From NCBI GenBank assembly GCA_016081115.2, contig CM071929.1, positions 2,170,001 through 2,234,000 of the forward strand: a DNA stretch of 64,000 nucleotides, given 5' to 3'. Position numbers and translations under genes: made by a program. This DNA is from Rehmannia glutinosa. Lineage: Eukaryota; Streptophyta; Magnoliopsida; Lamiales; Orobanchaceae. Of the stretch, positions 21,416 through 32,975 are shown one piece after another; the stretch's first letter is position 1; every line of letters begins with the position of its first letter. Below the pieces are notes generated by a model that did no database searches, was not told the DNA's origin, and saw only the letters and a list, made by a program, of their open reading frames with translations.

Positions 21416-24400
21416 ATGATGTCAGTGGCATGCCATAATCTTGAGTTTGGAAGAACAAGGGTTGACTTCGTGTCTTGTGGGTGTTCTTCAAATGCCTCTT
21501 TTGATCGTGTGTCTCTGAGAAATTGTGCGAAGGGGGTGCTTAAGAATGTCAATAGGGCTTGCAAACCTCGGAGATTGTTCTGTTACAGGCGTGACATTGG
21601 TCGGTGCCGCGTGTTTTCGACCAAGACCCCAGAGGCTTTTCTCAATGGTAAGTAACTACTTTTTTGCAGCTTAAAATGTTGTGGGGGGAGTGTTTGTAAA
21701 CTTTGCTCTTAAAAGAAAGTGATTTATAGTTGAGTGATTGCAAATAGTATCAAAAGTGCAACATAAGTAAAGTAGTTGAGAATCAGAAGTGTAGTATTTG
21801 CAAATAGAATCAAAAGTTGAGAAGTAAAGTAGTTGAGAATCAGAACGCAAATAGAATCAAAAGTGCAACATAAATAAAGTAGTTGAGAATTTGTAGTGTT
21901 TGCAAATAGAATCAAAAGTTGAGAGTGAAAAAGTTGTAAAAGCTACTTTTTTTTTTTTGTTTGTAAAGGCAAACCAGAAATAGAATCAGAAATATAAAGC
22001 ACCAAGCTGATCTCTCAGCTTTTAGATTGTGATTAACAGAAGCAGAAGTTAACATTTGGAGATTGGAATGTTGTAATCTGATTTTAACTTTTATTAAGTT
22101 CTTCTGTTTGTAACTGATGCACTAGTTTATGTTGCCAAGATTCAATCTTGAAGTTTGTGATAGTTTCTTGAAATTTTAGGGGTTGAAGCTGGTCCTCCTC
22201 CAGTGGTGGACTTAAGAAATGAGACAAAAGGCCTTTCTTCAATGTCTGATATGTTTGAAGTTGTAGCCGATGACTTGCTAACGCTGAACAAAAATCTGCA
22301 ATCGGTGAGTTTTTTATTTTATTTTTATGCTTTGAGAAATAGTTCGATATTCGTATAATTGAGGTAAAGGTGCAAATAAGAATGAAAGATAGGTGTGATG
22401 AAGTGATTCTGATGTCATGGCGAATTTGTACGTAGATTTAACGAAGAATGTGGTGGTGTTTTGGGGAATAATTTTGGTCAACGGTTTTGGAATTCTTGAA
22501 AATAATCATTATCTTGAATAACATCTTTGAATCAGTATGTAGGCCTCAATCTCACTGGCATCTGTGTAAGACCAGCATTTCTAGATCAATGTTTCGTGAT
22601 AACACAAATTAGAACCCAAATACGATCAAGCTTACAGCAAAACCGTAGGCTTATGTTGAGCACCATAGAGTTTCTAAATGCTTAAACTTTTTATTATGAT
22701 TTTGGTATGTGTCAACGGAGACATTTATTAGATTGATTCACTATTTAGTGATGCACTTTCACAAATTTGTATTTGTTCACACCGTGCAAATTGCATAATA
22801 ACCGTGTTAACATTCTGTATTTACACTGTTGATCCACTGTCAATAGTTTACTTGGCACAATTCAAAATCCGCCGTGTTCTGCTTTGACGACAAAATTATT
22901 TACTTTGAATACTGATATCTAAAACCTGACTTCATGATAAAAACCACTATCAGATTGTTGGTTCAGAAAACCCTGTTTTGATGTCTGCTGCTGAGCAAAT
23001 CTTTGGAGCTGGTGGGAAAAGGATGAGACCGGCTTTAGTTTTTCTAGTTTCAAGAGCCACTGCAGAGATTGCTGGTTTGAAGTGAGTAATATCGTATACT
23101 CTTTCTGTGTTACTTCTATTTAGATTGAAGTCATTATATTTTTTTGATTGTGTTTGTTGTTCAGGGAACTCACTAAAGAACATAGAAGGTTGGCCGAGAT
23201 CATTGAGATGATCCACACTGCAAGTTTGATACATGATGATGTATTAGACGAAAGTGATATGCGGAGAGGTTAGCTTCATAAATTATACCTTACATAACTT
23301 TGGCTCTCTGTATTTTCATTTTTCTCCGCATTTCCTCATCAAACTTTTATATTCAACGTGATTTTTCTGTCACTGTAGAAAATCAGTGTAAGCTGCCATG
23401 TCAAACCTTTTTTTTTTTTTTTGATCGGTCTGCCATGTCAAACCTTAATCATACATAGAGCGGCCAATGTAGCTATTCTTTTTTACTTTGAATAATCGTC
23501 TGGTATACTACTGCATTTCAGGAAAGGAAACTGTCCATCAATTATACGGCACAAGAGTGGCCGTGCTGGCTGGGGATTTTATGTTTGCCCAATCATCATG
23601 GTACCTGGCAAATCTTGAAAATCTTGAAGTTATAAAGCTTATCAGTCAGGTATGTCGAAATTTTCTTGCGATTATTCTTTTTCTTTAATTTTCCAGATAT
23701 AAATAAATGGGATAATTACAAATGATTACAAAAAGAACCAGAGAAGTTTCAAAATTACAAAAAAACCCTTGAGGTTTAATTTTGTCTTGCATTTTCCACT
23801 TCATAAGAATGTCGTTTTCATAATCCCAGTACATTTATGAAATATTACAGTTAACGCCCTTAATTTATTAAGACATAATCAAACCTCGGATAATTTTTGT
23901 AATTTTGAAACTTCTTTGGGCGTTTTTGTAATTAACCCAATCTTCAGGGTTGTTTCTGTAATTACCCCTAAATAAAATCGTGAGCCGGGGAATATAAACC
24001 GCACTAAGATCTTCGCGATGCTGCTCAATTTGTATATCAAACTGACTGTATACACGGTGTGGCAGGTCATTAAAGATTTTGCTAGTGGTGAAATAAAGCA
24101 GGCGTCTAGTTTGTTCGACTGTGATGTTCACCTGGACGAATATTTAATCAAGAGTTACTACAAAACAGCCTCCTTGATCGCTGCTAGCACCAAAGGAGCT
24201 GCCATTTTCAGCGGGTCGACAGCAACATCAGCGAACAGATGTATCAGTACGGTAAGAATTTAGGCCTATCATTTCAAGTTGTCGATGATATCTTGGATTT
24301 TACTCAGTCGGCTGAGCAACTGGGTAAACCTGCTGGGAGTGACCTAGCAAAAGGAAATTTAACAGCTCCAGTAATATTTGCACTAGAAAAAGAAACGAAA

Positions 24401-24613
24401 CTGAGGGATATAATCGAGTCTGAATTTTCTGAGGCCGGTTCACTCGAGGAGGCGATTGATATTGTCAAGAACTGTGGGGGCATTGATAAGGCACGTGAGT
24501 TGGCAAGAGAAATTGCTGATCAAGCCATTCATAATCTTAACTGCCTACCGCAAAGTTCTTTCAGACAATCACTCGAACAGATGGTGAACTATAATTTGGA
24601 ACGAATACAATGA
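21416..24613 (+). CDS. SPS: Solanesyl diphosphate synthase, plastid-targeted (trans-polyprenyl synthase), six exons; one-base frame break in exon 6
   Basis: Adds isopentenyl units to make the C45 side chain of plastoquinone-9. Exons: 21416-21647, 22180-22304, 22954-23081, 23165-23268, 23522-23649, 24066-24613, all with GT-AG borders and consistent phases. Exon 1 (start MMSVACHNLEFGRTRVDF) is a likely plastid transit peptide, rich in Arg and Ser. Exon 3 has GAGGKRMRPAL; exon 4 has the first Asp-rich motif (HDDVLDESDMRRG); exon 6 has the second (VVDDILDFTQ). The C terminus NLERIQ fits the plant SPS1/SPS2 family, and about 421 residues are expected. However, exon 6 lacks one base at the G-run 24213-24215: the frame as given stops at 24261-24263, leaving about 304 residues without the second Asp-rich motif, while the next frame continues perfectly (EQMYQYGKNLGLSFQ). 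The rest is conserved, so an assembly error in a GGGG run is as likely as a real mutation. An AATTAC foldback MITE sits in intron 5. Confidence 0.9.
23709..23968. mobile_element. Foldback MITE of the AATTACAAAAA family in SPS intron 5
   Basis: The left end GGGATAATTACAAATGATTA and the right end TTTCTGTAATTACCCC are inverted. Flanks TAAATAAA on both sides may be the target duplication. It lies wholly inside the intron, away from both splice sites. Confidence 0.65.
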
Positions 24614-25168
24614 TAGTATTTCTTACGTATTCGATAGTGTGCCATCGAATGATTCTTGATCGAGTTTTCAAATACTCGGTCCATGGATACAGGTAAGCTT
24701 CTGCTGGTGCAGATGGTTTCTCAGTGGAAAGCTATAAACAGATAACAGTTTGTGATTGTATACTTTTATAGGTAATATTTGGCAGTATTGCTGTAGCTAA
24801 TATCAAACTGTATCATTATTGTGGCATATTTCGGACAATGGCCAATAGGGAACAATGAAATTGCATTCTTGTTGTACACTTTGTTGTTCTTGACAAATAA
24901 TGTTAAGCAGGAATACTGTCTTTACTTCATCAATCTTACTAAAGCATGTTTTCACTTTAATCTTTCGTAATCAATTTTTTTTTTTTTTTAAGTTCGGCCC
25001 CACATTGCAGCATTCTCGAATCCGGGCCTTGTCATTGCGAGTAATACCCATGACCATTGGGTTAACTTGATGGTTATCTTTCGTAATCAATTTCATTTCC
25101 CCTTTTTCCTTTGTTTAGGCCTTGGATAACATAATTGTTTATTTATCAATAGGTCGATCCCGACTTTT
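24614..25168. other. SPS 3' region and a SINE fragment
   Basis: The 3' untranslated region begins after the TGA. Likely near-upstream poly(A) signals are the AATAAT-like words around 24893. At about 24990-25075 a minus-strand SINE-like piece (CCAATGGTCATGGGTATTAC, then GGCCCGGATTCGAGAATG) is present. Confidence 0.4.
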
Positions 25169-25928
25169 CAGGGGCCCTTGCCGATAAAAGAAAAGGGGGC
25201 CTTATAAAAATATAATAAAAAACTTTGCGCTCCAACAGGTAAATTTTTTTTTTATCATCTAGATTCTAGAATATTCTACGAGTGCAATACCGCAAAGACA
25301 AAAAAAAAGTATAAAATAGTCATTGAAAAAATTGGATCTTCTAGCATTTTGAGAAGCAAAATCATCAATAAGATAATCAAAAATTTTCGACATCTTATTT
25401 TCAATACATTAAATTGCTAACACATTTAATTTTTCTTGAGACATAGTTGAACGCAAGTGTGTTTTTATCAATTTTAGTTTTGAAAAACTTCTCTCTCCCG
25501 CTTCATGCTACAATAACTAGTATAGTTAACAAAACTCTATAAGCAATGTAAATATTTGGAAAACAATCCAACACTTTTACAAATCCATATGTTGCTAGAT
25601 ATTGATTTCACTCAGTTTTGGCAGATCTTCACTAACTCTTGATAGTTCAAATAAAGTTTCTCTTATCTCATTAGTTTGAGTTATTATAATTGTGATACTA
25701 TTAACATGACTTTATCATCTTGTTGTTGATAATGGATTTTAATGTCAAGCGATGGACATTATTTTCAAGAAAAGGGTTATTTGATATTTTCTAGTTTTTG
25801 ACATTTGGTATTTTTAATTTTTGGGGCCCTTATAAATATTTTTTTTAATAAAACATGTATACATATATAATGACCTATGTAACATTGGGGCCCCTCAAAT
25901 CGGGGGCCCAAGGCGGTCGCCTCGGTGA
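25169..25928 (-). mobile_element. hAT-type transposon remnant
   Basis: The left end is CAGGGGCCCTTGCCG and the right end is GGGGGCCCAAGGCGGTCGCC. On the minus strand, plus 25322-25510 encodes the C-terminal dimerisation region of an hAT transposase of the ZMYM1-like type: GERSFSKLKLIKTHLRSTMS, then LNVLAI, a stop, then CIENKMSKIFDYLIDDFAS. The catalytic part is missing. No target duplication was identified. Confidence 0.6.
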
Positions 25929-26055
25929 CTACTCTCGTGTCCTACTGTTATGTAACCTCTTAAAAGTTTTAGTTATAATTACGGTATACAATCTTTACTT
26001 TTAAAAGTATTTTCTTATAATCAATTCAAATGAACAACCAAAATAAGATAATCCT
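25929..26055. other. Short intergenic spacer before the gypsy element
   Basis: No feature seen. Confidence 0.4.
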
Positions 26056-26538
26056 TGATGTGGAAATTACCACCATACCGCCAGTCGAGTTGACCATCTT
26101 GACCTCGCCTCGAAATTACCAAAGTACCCTCGGGATCCGCGGCTTTTATATGGGTCCCGGCCGGCCGAATCCCGGGTCGGGTCGCCCGCGAACCACACGC
26201 CGTCGATCGGGCGCCACGTGTACGGTGATCCGCCTCACCCGGTGAAAAAGATTATAAATACGGCACGGAAATCAAGGTAAAAGGTAACTTGTCATTATTC
26301 TAAATTACCTCGCTCTTTAGCTTCCTAAGTACCTCAACTACCCGATTCGACTTAGGCGTCGGAGGGCCTTAGCTGGGAGCCATCCCGCCATTGCTTTAAC
26401 GTGCGTCTGCTTCAGTACCCTCGAACAAAGTACCTCACCTAGCTTTTTGGGGATCCTCACGGTCGCTACGTGGAACACACTTCAACTCGCTTTGTGGGTC
26501 CCTAGGTCGTGCATCATCCGATTTACCTTCCTAAATCG
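26056..26538 (+). repeat. 5' LTR of the Tat-type element
   Basis: Starts TGATGTGGAAATTACCACC and ends near TTCCTAAATC. A TATA box TATAAATA lies at 26253-26260, followed by the transcribed region. It matches 35756-36226 over its length with many small insertions and deletions. Confidence 0.88.
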
Positions 26539-26539
26539 G

Positions 26540-26562
26540 TTGGCGCCGTGCGTGGGAAACGA
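26540..26562 (+). promoter_or_regulatory. Primer-binding site of the Tat-type element
   Basis: TTGGCGCCGTGCGTGGGAA directly follows the LTR. TGGCGCC-type sites of this form prime minus-strand synthesis from a host tRNA in plant gypsy elements. Confidence 0.75.
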
Positions 26563-26576
26563 GGTCTCAGCTAAAG

Positions 26577-28250
26577 ATGGAGTGAGACACCAGGAAGCTA
26601 TTGAAACACTAAGCATGCGTCAAGACACCTCGGGGTCGTGGAGGACCTCCCCAGAAACATCACCACCCGCCCGCTTCACTTGGCGGGACCATCTTTCGTT
26701 CGGGAGGAGGAGCGGATGATTCACATGAAGGCTAGTGACTTTGAGAAAATCTTTGGAAAAAATGTTGGAGGATAGGGAAAGAAAGGGCGAAAGGTTATGG
26801 AGGCCCTCCCGAGGTCCCCGGGGAAGTGGGGAATGTGGAAAAAAAACGAAGCGAAGTCTTTAGTTGATTGGGAAGAGGTGGCTAGTCAAGTATCGAGGCC
26901 ACCGGCCGAGAGACCAGGAGGAGGTCGTGGGCGAACCGGTCAATAAGCCACGGGACATACACGAATCGAGTGAACAAATCGAGCATGTTACTCGACAATC
27001 GGATGATTTGAGGCGGAGGGAGTCAGTAACATCCGCCTGCGAGAAAAGGGGATCTCCATTTTCTCCCGAGATCCTAGCCGAGGTGGTCACGCCGAACTTC
27101 AAGCTTCCCGATCTCCCAAAATATGATGGGAATAGGGACCTCAGGAACATCTCATCGCTTTCGACCACGTGATGCAATTGTATGGACGATCGGATGCCAT
27201 GAATGCAAGAATATTCATCACAACGCCGACCGCCAGGAAAAGCGCGAGGAATGGTTCATGGGATTACCTAGGGGAACTGTGGTTTCTTACGAACAAGCGG
27301 CTCGAAAGTTCTTATACAGTTCGCAAGCCAAAAGCGAGCTCAAGATCACCGCATTTGTTCACTATAAGGGGGGTGAAAGAGTCGCTCGGGGAATTCATAA
27401 ATCGGTTCAATGATGAAGCGTTGGAGGTACAAGATATGCGAATCGACATGATGACTAATATCCTTATCCTTGGATTGCAAAAAGGACCATTAGCATCAGC
27501 GCTCGCTCGCGAACCGCTTTGTCGATAAGGAGCAGCTAATGGAAGTGACCCAGAAATACATACAAGAGGAGGAGATGAATGCCCTTAAAGACCAGGAGTG
27601 GTCCCAAGTTGCTCAAGCTCCACGCGAGGGGAGGGATCTTAGAGAGAGGCTTCGGTTTAGGGTCGAGAGAGGCCTAGACCGAGGTCCAGATCAAGATCGC
27701 CCCAGGACAGCGAGGCACAATAGATATACTCTATTGAACACACCGAAGTCACGCTCTAATGGCCATTGAGCGAACGGACATGCTAAGGTGGCCAAAAAGA
27801 TGAAGCGACCTCGGTCGAAGAAATATGGATAAATATTGTCGCTTCCACAAGGACCATGGCCACGATACCGAGGAATGCATTCAATTGCGAGATGAGATTG
27901 AAAGGCTCATTCAGCAAGGTTACTTACAAAATTTTGTTTTGAAAGAAGAACGAGGGGGAGGACCCAACCGGGACCCTAGGCGAAGATCACCGGCTCGCAA
28001 ATCGCGAAGCCGGTCGAGAGGTCGCCATGAGGCCGGACATAGGCAAGAACGCCCGAGGGAACGCTCTAGGCCTAGGCAAAATCACGAAGAAGATAACCTA
28101 CCTCGTAGGGGGGTTATACATATGATAGCAGGAGGTCCTAGTGGAGGTGATTCTCAGAGTGCAAGAAGGAAACATGCGCGTAACCTCGGTCATGATTCTA
28201 AGAGAAACTAAAGGTCATGAGCCCAAAACTCTAGCCCTATTACATTCGAT
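26577..28250 (+). pseudogene. gag: gag region of the Tat-type element (frameshifted)
   Basis: The retrotransposon capsid precursor packages element RNA. Recognisable blocks occur in different frames: FKLPDLPKYDGNRDL near 27100, LYGRSDAMNARIFITT near 27178, EFINRFNDEALEVQDMRIDM near 27390, and MEVTQKYIQEEEMNALKDQE from 27539. A zinc-knuckle-like segment YCRFHKDHGHDTEECIQL follows at about 27834-27887. The next part is rich in Arg-Ser (PRRRSPARKSRSRSRGR). At least three frame changes are needed to read the order through, so no intact Gag is made. Upstream the frame is lost between the primer site and 26860. Confidence 0.78.
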
Positions 28251-28720
28251 GGTCGTGACCTCGTGGGGGTCGAGGCAGCCAAAACGACCCGATGGTTATC
28301 ACGATGGATATCGCCAATTTCATTGTACAAAAAGGTTTTGGTGGACAATGGGAGCTCGGCGGATATATTATTTATGCATGTGTTGAGGAAGATGGAACTA
28401 GATGAATCGCTTTACGTCCAGGTTGACACTCCGCTGATGGGGTTTGGAGGAGCGAAGTGGTTCCCTTAGGAACCATTGATCTCCCACCTCGCTAGGCGAA
28501 GCGCCGTGCCGAAAAGACAATCATGATCAAGTACCTGGTAGTAGACGCCCCATTTGCTTATAATGTGATTATGGGCGACCTTGATCAATCAATTTTGTGG
28601 TGTCCACTTATCATTTGAAGATGAAGTTCCCTACATCGGGAGAGGATAGGCGAAGCAAGACGAGGCGACGAGGAAGGCGGCTAGAGAATGCTATAACGTT
28701 TCCCTAAAAAAGAAGAAGGA
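28251..28720 (+). pseudogene. Aspartic protease region of the Tat-type element
   Basis: Around 28320-28460 a frame reads KVLVDNGSSADILFMHVL, the retropepsin active-site block (normally D-x-G-S/T-A/S; here DNGSSADIL). It continues to DTPLMGFGGAK before a stop near 28467. The protease would cut the Gag-Pol polyprotein. The active-site Asp codon is at 28344-28346. The region after the stop loses frame before the reverse transcriptase. Confidence 0.7.
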
Positions 28721-28929
28721 AGGAGAGAAGTGAGGACTATAAAGCAAATAACACGCAAGAGGAGTCGGGCTAAGTAAGTAAAAAAAAAGAAAAGGAGAAG
28801 GTTAAAAAAGCTAGGACGATGGCGGAGTATAGGGTTGAGCCAACGGAGCAATACAAAGTGATTGAGCTCGAGCGAGGCGACCGGATAAGTTCACTAAGAT
28901 AGGGTCGCAAATGGACTCAAGCTAGAAGT

Positions 28930-30300
28930 GTTGATGATTCAATTTCTTAGGGAGAATGTGGACATTTTTGCTTGAAACCGCCTCGATTTCAAAGGCATAG
29001 ACCCGGGGTGATGGTTCACCGATCTGAACGTGGATCCGTTAGCGAGGCGGTGAAGCGGAAAAAGCGAAGCTTTGGAAGCGAAAAGAAACAAAATTATAGA
29101 AAACGAGGTGAACAAGTTATTGGAAGCGGGATATGTTGTGGAAATTCGAGTTCGAGTGGCTATCAAATGTAGTTGTAGTGCCCAAAGCTAACAACAAATG
29201 GAGGATGTGCACCGACTTCACGGATCCGAATAAGGCATGCCCAAAGGATCCTTACCCCCCTACCTCGCATTGACTTTGTTGGTGGACTCCACAAACAGGA
29301 TGTGCCTTGCTTAGCATGATGGATGCTTACAAGGATATCACCAAATTTTTATGGCGGAGGAGGATAGGGATAAGACCTCGTTCGTGACGGAGAATGGAGT
29401 TTATTGTTACATGGTAATGCCGTTTGGGCTAAAGAACGCGGGAGCTACTTATCAGAGGTTAGTCAACCTCATGTTTAGAGAGAAAATTGGCAAATCAATG
29501 GAAGTATATGTGGATGATATGTTGGTAAAAAGTGTGATGGAAGAGGATCACCTTGAGCATTTGAGGGAGGCTTTCAAAATAATGCGAGCCTATGGTATGA
29601 AGTTGAATCCTGCGAAGTGCACCTTCGGAGTGCGAGGTGGAAAAATTTTGGGTTTCATGGTGCATGAGAGGGGGATCGAAGCGAACCCGGAGAAGATAAA
29701 AGCTATAATGGAAATGAGTTCACCTAGAACGGTCAATGAAGTACAGCAGCTCACAGGGAAAATTGCCTCGTTAAACAGGTTCATTTCGAGGTCAGCTGAT
29801 CGCAACCTTCCTTTTTTCAACACATTGAGAAACATGAAAAATTTTCAATGGACGGAGGAATGTGAGAAGGCATTCGGAGATTTGAAAGGATACCTTATGT
29901 CTCCACCTTTACTGTCCAAGCCTAAAAAAGGGGAGGCTCTATTTTTATACCTAGCAGTTTCGAAGCGAGCCGTGAGTTCGGTGTTGGTGCGGGACGAAGA
30001 GGGAGTTCATCGCCCAGTTTACTACGTGAGCAAGTTGTTACAGGGAGCTGAAGAGAGGTACCTAGAGACAGAAAAGCTGGCTCTAGCCTTGGTAGTATCA
30101 GCTAGGAAGTTGCGACCTTACTTCCAATCTCATCAGATTATTGTCCTCACAAATCAACCACTGAGACAAGTGTTAGAAAAACCGGAGCTGTCAGGTCGCC
30201 TAGTAAAATGGTCCGTTGAATTGGGGGAATTTGATATTAAATATCAAAGTAAAACGGCGGTGAAGGCTCAAGTCTGGCCGACGTTAGCGAAGCAAGTGGG
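28930..30300 (+). pseudogene. pol: Reverse transcriptase and first RNase H of the Tat-type element
   Basis: From about 29165 the pieces VVPKANNKWRMCTDF and DPNKACPKDPYP are readable in shifting frames. From 29351 a long frame carries MAEEDRDKTSFVTENGVYCY, MPFGLKNAGATYQRLV and the catalytic YVDDM (Asp-Asp at 29513-29518). It then runs through KLNPAKCTFGVRGGKILGF, the connection and the first RNase H part (FLYLAVSKRAVSSVLVR, ending near GEFDIKYQSKTAVKAQ). A frame change falls before 30330. This is the enzyme that copies element RNA to DNA. The N-terminal reverse transcriptase part is broken, so activity is not expected. Confidence 0.85.
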
Positions 30301-30329
30301 TCGGAAAATGAGGTTCAAAAGAGGAAGTA

Positions 30330-30760
30330 AGAATAGCTCTGCATGTGGATGGGTCGGCGGTGGCTACTGGGGGCGGAGCTGGGATATTATTGCAAAAGCC
30401 TAGCTCGTTCGAGGTGGAAGTGGCACTTCGCCTCGAATTCGAGGTGACAAACAACGAGGCCGAGTACGAAGCTCTGTTGGCAGGACTAAAAATGGCGCAG
30501 AAGTGTAATGTGAAGAAGTTGATAGCTTACACTGACTCTCAATTAGTGGCAATGCAAATTGAGGGTTCGTTTGAAGCCAAGGATCGATCCATGGCTAACT
30601 ATTTGGAGAAAGCGAAGCGGTTGATGGAAAAGTTCGAATTTTTTCAATTACAGCAGATCCCAAGAAATGAAAATGAGCGAGCTGATGCTCTAGCTCGCTT
30701 CGCAAGTGCAGTAAGTGGGAGTAGTTCGAGGAAGGTGATCGTGTTGGTGGCGACGCAGCC
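30330..30760 (+). pseudogene. Second (archaeal-like) RNase H domain of the Tat-type element
   Basis: After the first RNase H a second, plant-Tat-type RNase H follows. It reads VDGSAVATGGGAGILLQ (first Asp), TNNEAEYEALLAGLKMA (Glu), AYTDSQLVAMQ (second Asp) and NERADALARFA (final Asp). All four acidic residues of the catalytic set appear present. It lies in one open frame (30345-31139) that also carries the linker to integrase. A duplicated RNase H is reported for the Tat lineage, probably gained to restore RNase H function. Confidence 0.8.
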
Positions 30761-30879
30761 GGACACGCTAGCGGAGCAAGGTCCCATCGAGCAGTATCCG
30801 AGCGAGGCTTTGGTTTGTGCAATTGACGCCCCAATCGATTGGATGGAAGACTTGAAAAATTTCCTAGAAAAGGGAGCAT

Positions 30880-32059
30880 TACCGAAGGACCCGATAAAAG
30901 CTAGAAGGGTCCAAGTTAGAGCGTCCCGGTTCCTAATGATAGACAATGAGCTGTATAAAAGATCGGTAGGAGGACCATTACTAAAGTGCCTCGGTCCGGA
31001 GAGGGCGATGTATGTAATGAGGGAGATTCATGAGGGCAATCGTGGTAACCACTCGGGTGGTAAGGCACTCGCCATGAGGAAGGTGATCCCAAGGATACTT
31101 TTGGCCAACTTTGGCAAAGGATACAATGGAGTTTGTTAAAAAATGTGCGAAGTGTCGGTTCATGCGAACCTAACTCACCAACCAATGACCAGTGGGAAAC
31201 GATCCCCATTGCTTGTCCTTTTGATCAATGGGGAATCGACATCTTGGGTCCCTTTCAAATGGCTAGAGCCCGAAGAAATTTATCATTGTGGCGGTGGAAT
31301 ACTTTTCTAAGTGGATTGAGGCCGAGGCAAATGGCAAGATATCTAAACCGAAGTCATGAATTTCTTGTGGAAAAATATTGCATGTAGGTATGGGGCTCCC
31401 AGTAATCTTAATATCGATAATGGCACTCAATTTCAAGGAAAGAAGGTTAGGGGAGTGGTGTGACGAATATAAAGTGAAGCAAAATTTTACAGTGTGGGGA
31501 ACCTCACAGCAAATGGGCAGACCGAGGTCGCAAATAGGATTATTCTACAACACCTAAAAAACGAGGCTAGAGGAAGCGAAGTCGTATTGGGTGGACGAGT
31601 TACTGAGTCCTGTGGGCATATCGAAGCGACCCACGGACCTCGGACAGGAGAAACACCTTTCGCCTAGTGTACGGGTCGGAGGCGATCTTGGTAGAAATTG
31701 GTGAAACCTCGCTGGTCGCTCGAGACGAGCGAGGGGAAATAGTGAAGCTAGAGAGCTCGAGCTCGAACTCATCAAGAAAAAGCGAGACAAAGCGTTTATT
31801 CGATCCAAGCGGCTAAAGGGAAGGATGAAAAATGCATACAACAAAAGGGTTATGAGCGAAGCTTTCAAGTAGGGGATCTAGTGCTCAAAAAAGTGGAAGT
31901 GTCCAAACATGTGGGGAAGTGTTCGAGGCAAATTGGGAAGGACCTTTTAAAATAATTGAAGTCTTTCAAGAGAGGAACATCTGATGACTAGAAAACATGC
32001 AAGGAAAGGAGCTCCCAAGGCCTTGGAACATTCATAACTTAAGGAGGTTCTATACTTGA
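30880..32059 (+). pseudogene. Integrase region of the Tat-type element, ending in the typical pol terminus
   Basis: A zinc-binding H2C2 region is suggested by REIHEGNRGNHSGG and the later KKCAKCRFM-like piece (about 31018-31165, frame change between). The core begins FDQWGIDILGPFQMARARR (first Asp). The second Asp lies in NIDNGTQFQGKK (about 31413), and the part before the Glu is readable near 31500-31600 (NRIILQHLKTRLEEAKS). After several frame breaks the end reads NIHNLRRFYT followed by TGA at 32057-32059. Integrase would insert the DNA copy. It is broken here. Confidence 0.75.
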
Positions 32060-32219
32060 TGTCGCATAACTAATCTACTTTATGTACTTAGCTTAATTTT
32101 GGAAGAATTGAAGGTTTATGTTAAAAACTATCATCAATGAAAGAAGATGGAATTTCACCGCAATGTTTACCTTTTGCACAAATTTGCTTAGTGTTTCGTG
32201 GTCGCAAGCGAACCACTAA
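32060..32219 (+). other. Tat-type element 3' non-coding spacer
   Basis: No coding content. Leads into the tandem-repeat block. Confidence 0.5.
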
Positions 32220-32590
32220 AGATAAGCCCCTAAAAGGCTAGCAGGCTCAAGACGATCCCACGTAGGATCTAGGCCATAAGCCCCCTTTAGCCGGGCAAAG
32301 CCCACAATGGTCCCAACAAAGGGACTAGGCTCGCAAGATAAGCCCCTAAAAGGCTAGCAGACCCAAGACGATCCCACGTAGATCTAGGCCATAAGCTCCC
32401 ACCCCAGTCGGCAAAGCCCACAATGGTCCCAACAAAGGGACTGGGCTCGCAAGATAAGCCCCCTAAAAGGCTAGAGCCCAAGACGATCCCACGAAGGATC
32501 TAGGCCATAAGCTCCTTTAGTCAGGGTGGCAAAGCCCACAATGGTCCCAACAAAGGGACCTAGGCTCGCAAGTTAAGCCCCCAAAACGCT
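32220..32590 (+). repeat. Tandem repeat, about 118-bp units, inside the gypsy element
   Basis: Three units start at about 32221, 32337 and 32452 with GATAAGCCCCTAAAAGGCTA and contain GACGATCCCACGTAGGATC and CCCACAATGGTCCCAACAAA. A fourth begins at about 32572 and passes into a shorter repeat. Confidence 0.9.
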
Positions 32591-32936
32591 AGCAGCCCTG
32601 GCGACCGCGAGAGGACCCGAGGCCATGAGCGACCCAGCGACCCCGAGGACCTAGGCCATAAGCGCCTGGCGACCCCATGAGGACCAGGCCATGAGCGACC
32701 CAGCGACCCCACGAGGACCCAGCCATAAGCGCCCTAAAGCGACCCCATGAGGACCTGGGCCATGAGAGCCCCAGCGACCCCACGAGGACCCAGGCCATGA
32801 GCGACCAGCGACCCCATGAGGACCAGCCATAAGTCGCCCTGGCGACCCCACGAGGACCTGGGCCATGAGAGCCACAAGCGACCCGCGAGGGACCTGGGCC
32901 ATAAGCGCCACCAGCGACCCCACGAGGACCCAGCCA
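32591..32936 (+). repeat. Tandem repeat, about 35-bp units, derived from the 118-bp repeat
   Basis: About ten units of GCGACCCCACGAGGACC followed by GGGCCATGAGCGCCC or CAGCCATAAGCGCC. The core corresponds to the GATCCCACGTAGGATCTAGG part of the preceding larger unit. Trp-Gly-Ser-rich reading frames on the minus strand are by-products. Confidence 0.9.
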
Positions 32937-32941
32937 CTTTT

Positions 32942-32942
<1 letters not shown>

Positions 32943-32973
<31 letters not shown>
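32943..32973 (+). repeat. Poly(A) run of 31 bases
   Basis: An uninterrupted A-run directly after the tandem repeats, inside the element and not at its end. Confidence 0.95.

Positions 32974-32975
<2 letters not shown>

Noticed and set aside
24212..24232. Micro-intron that would repair the SPS frame
   Set aside because: GT at 24215 and AG near 24230 would give an intron of about 16 bases, far too short to be spliced. A single missing base is simpler.
32589..32944. Trp-Gly-Ser-rich minus-strand frames
   Set aside because: They are translations of the 35-bp tandem repeat in several frames at once. No sign of selection on one frame.
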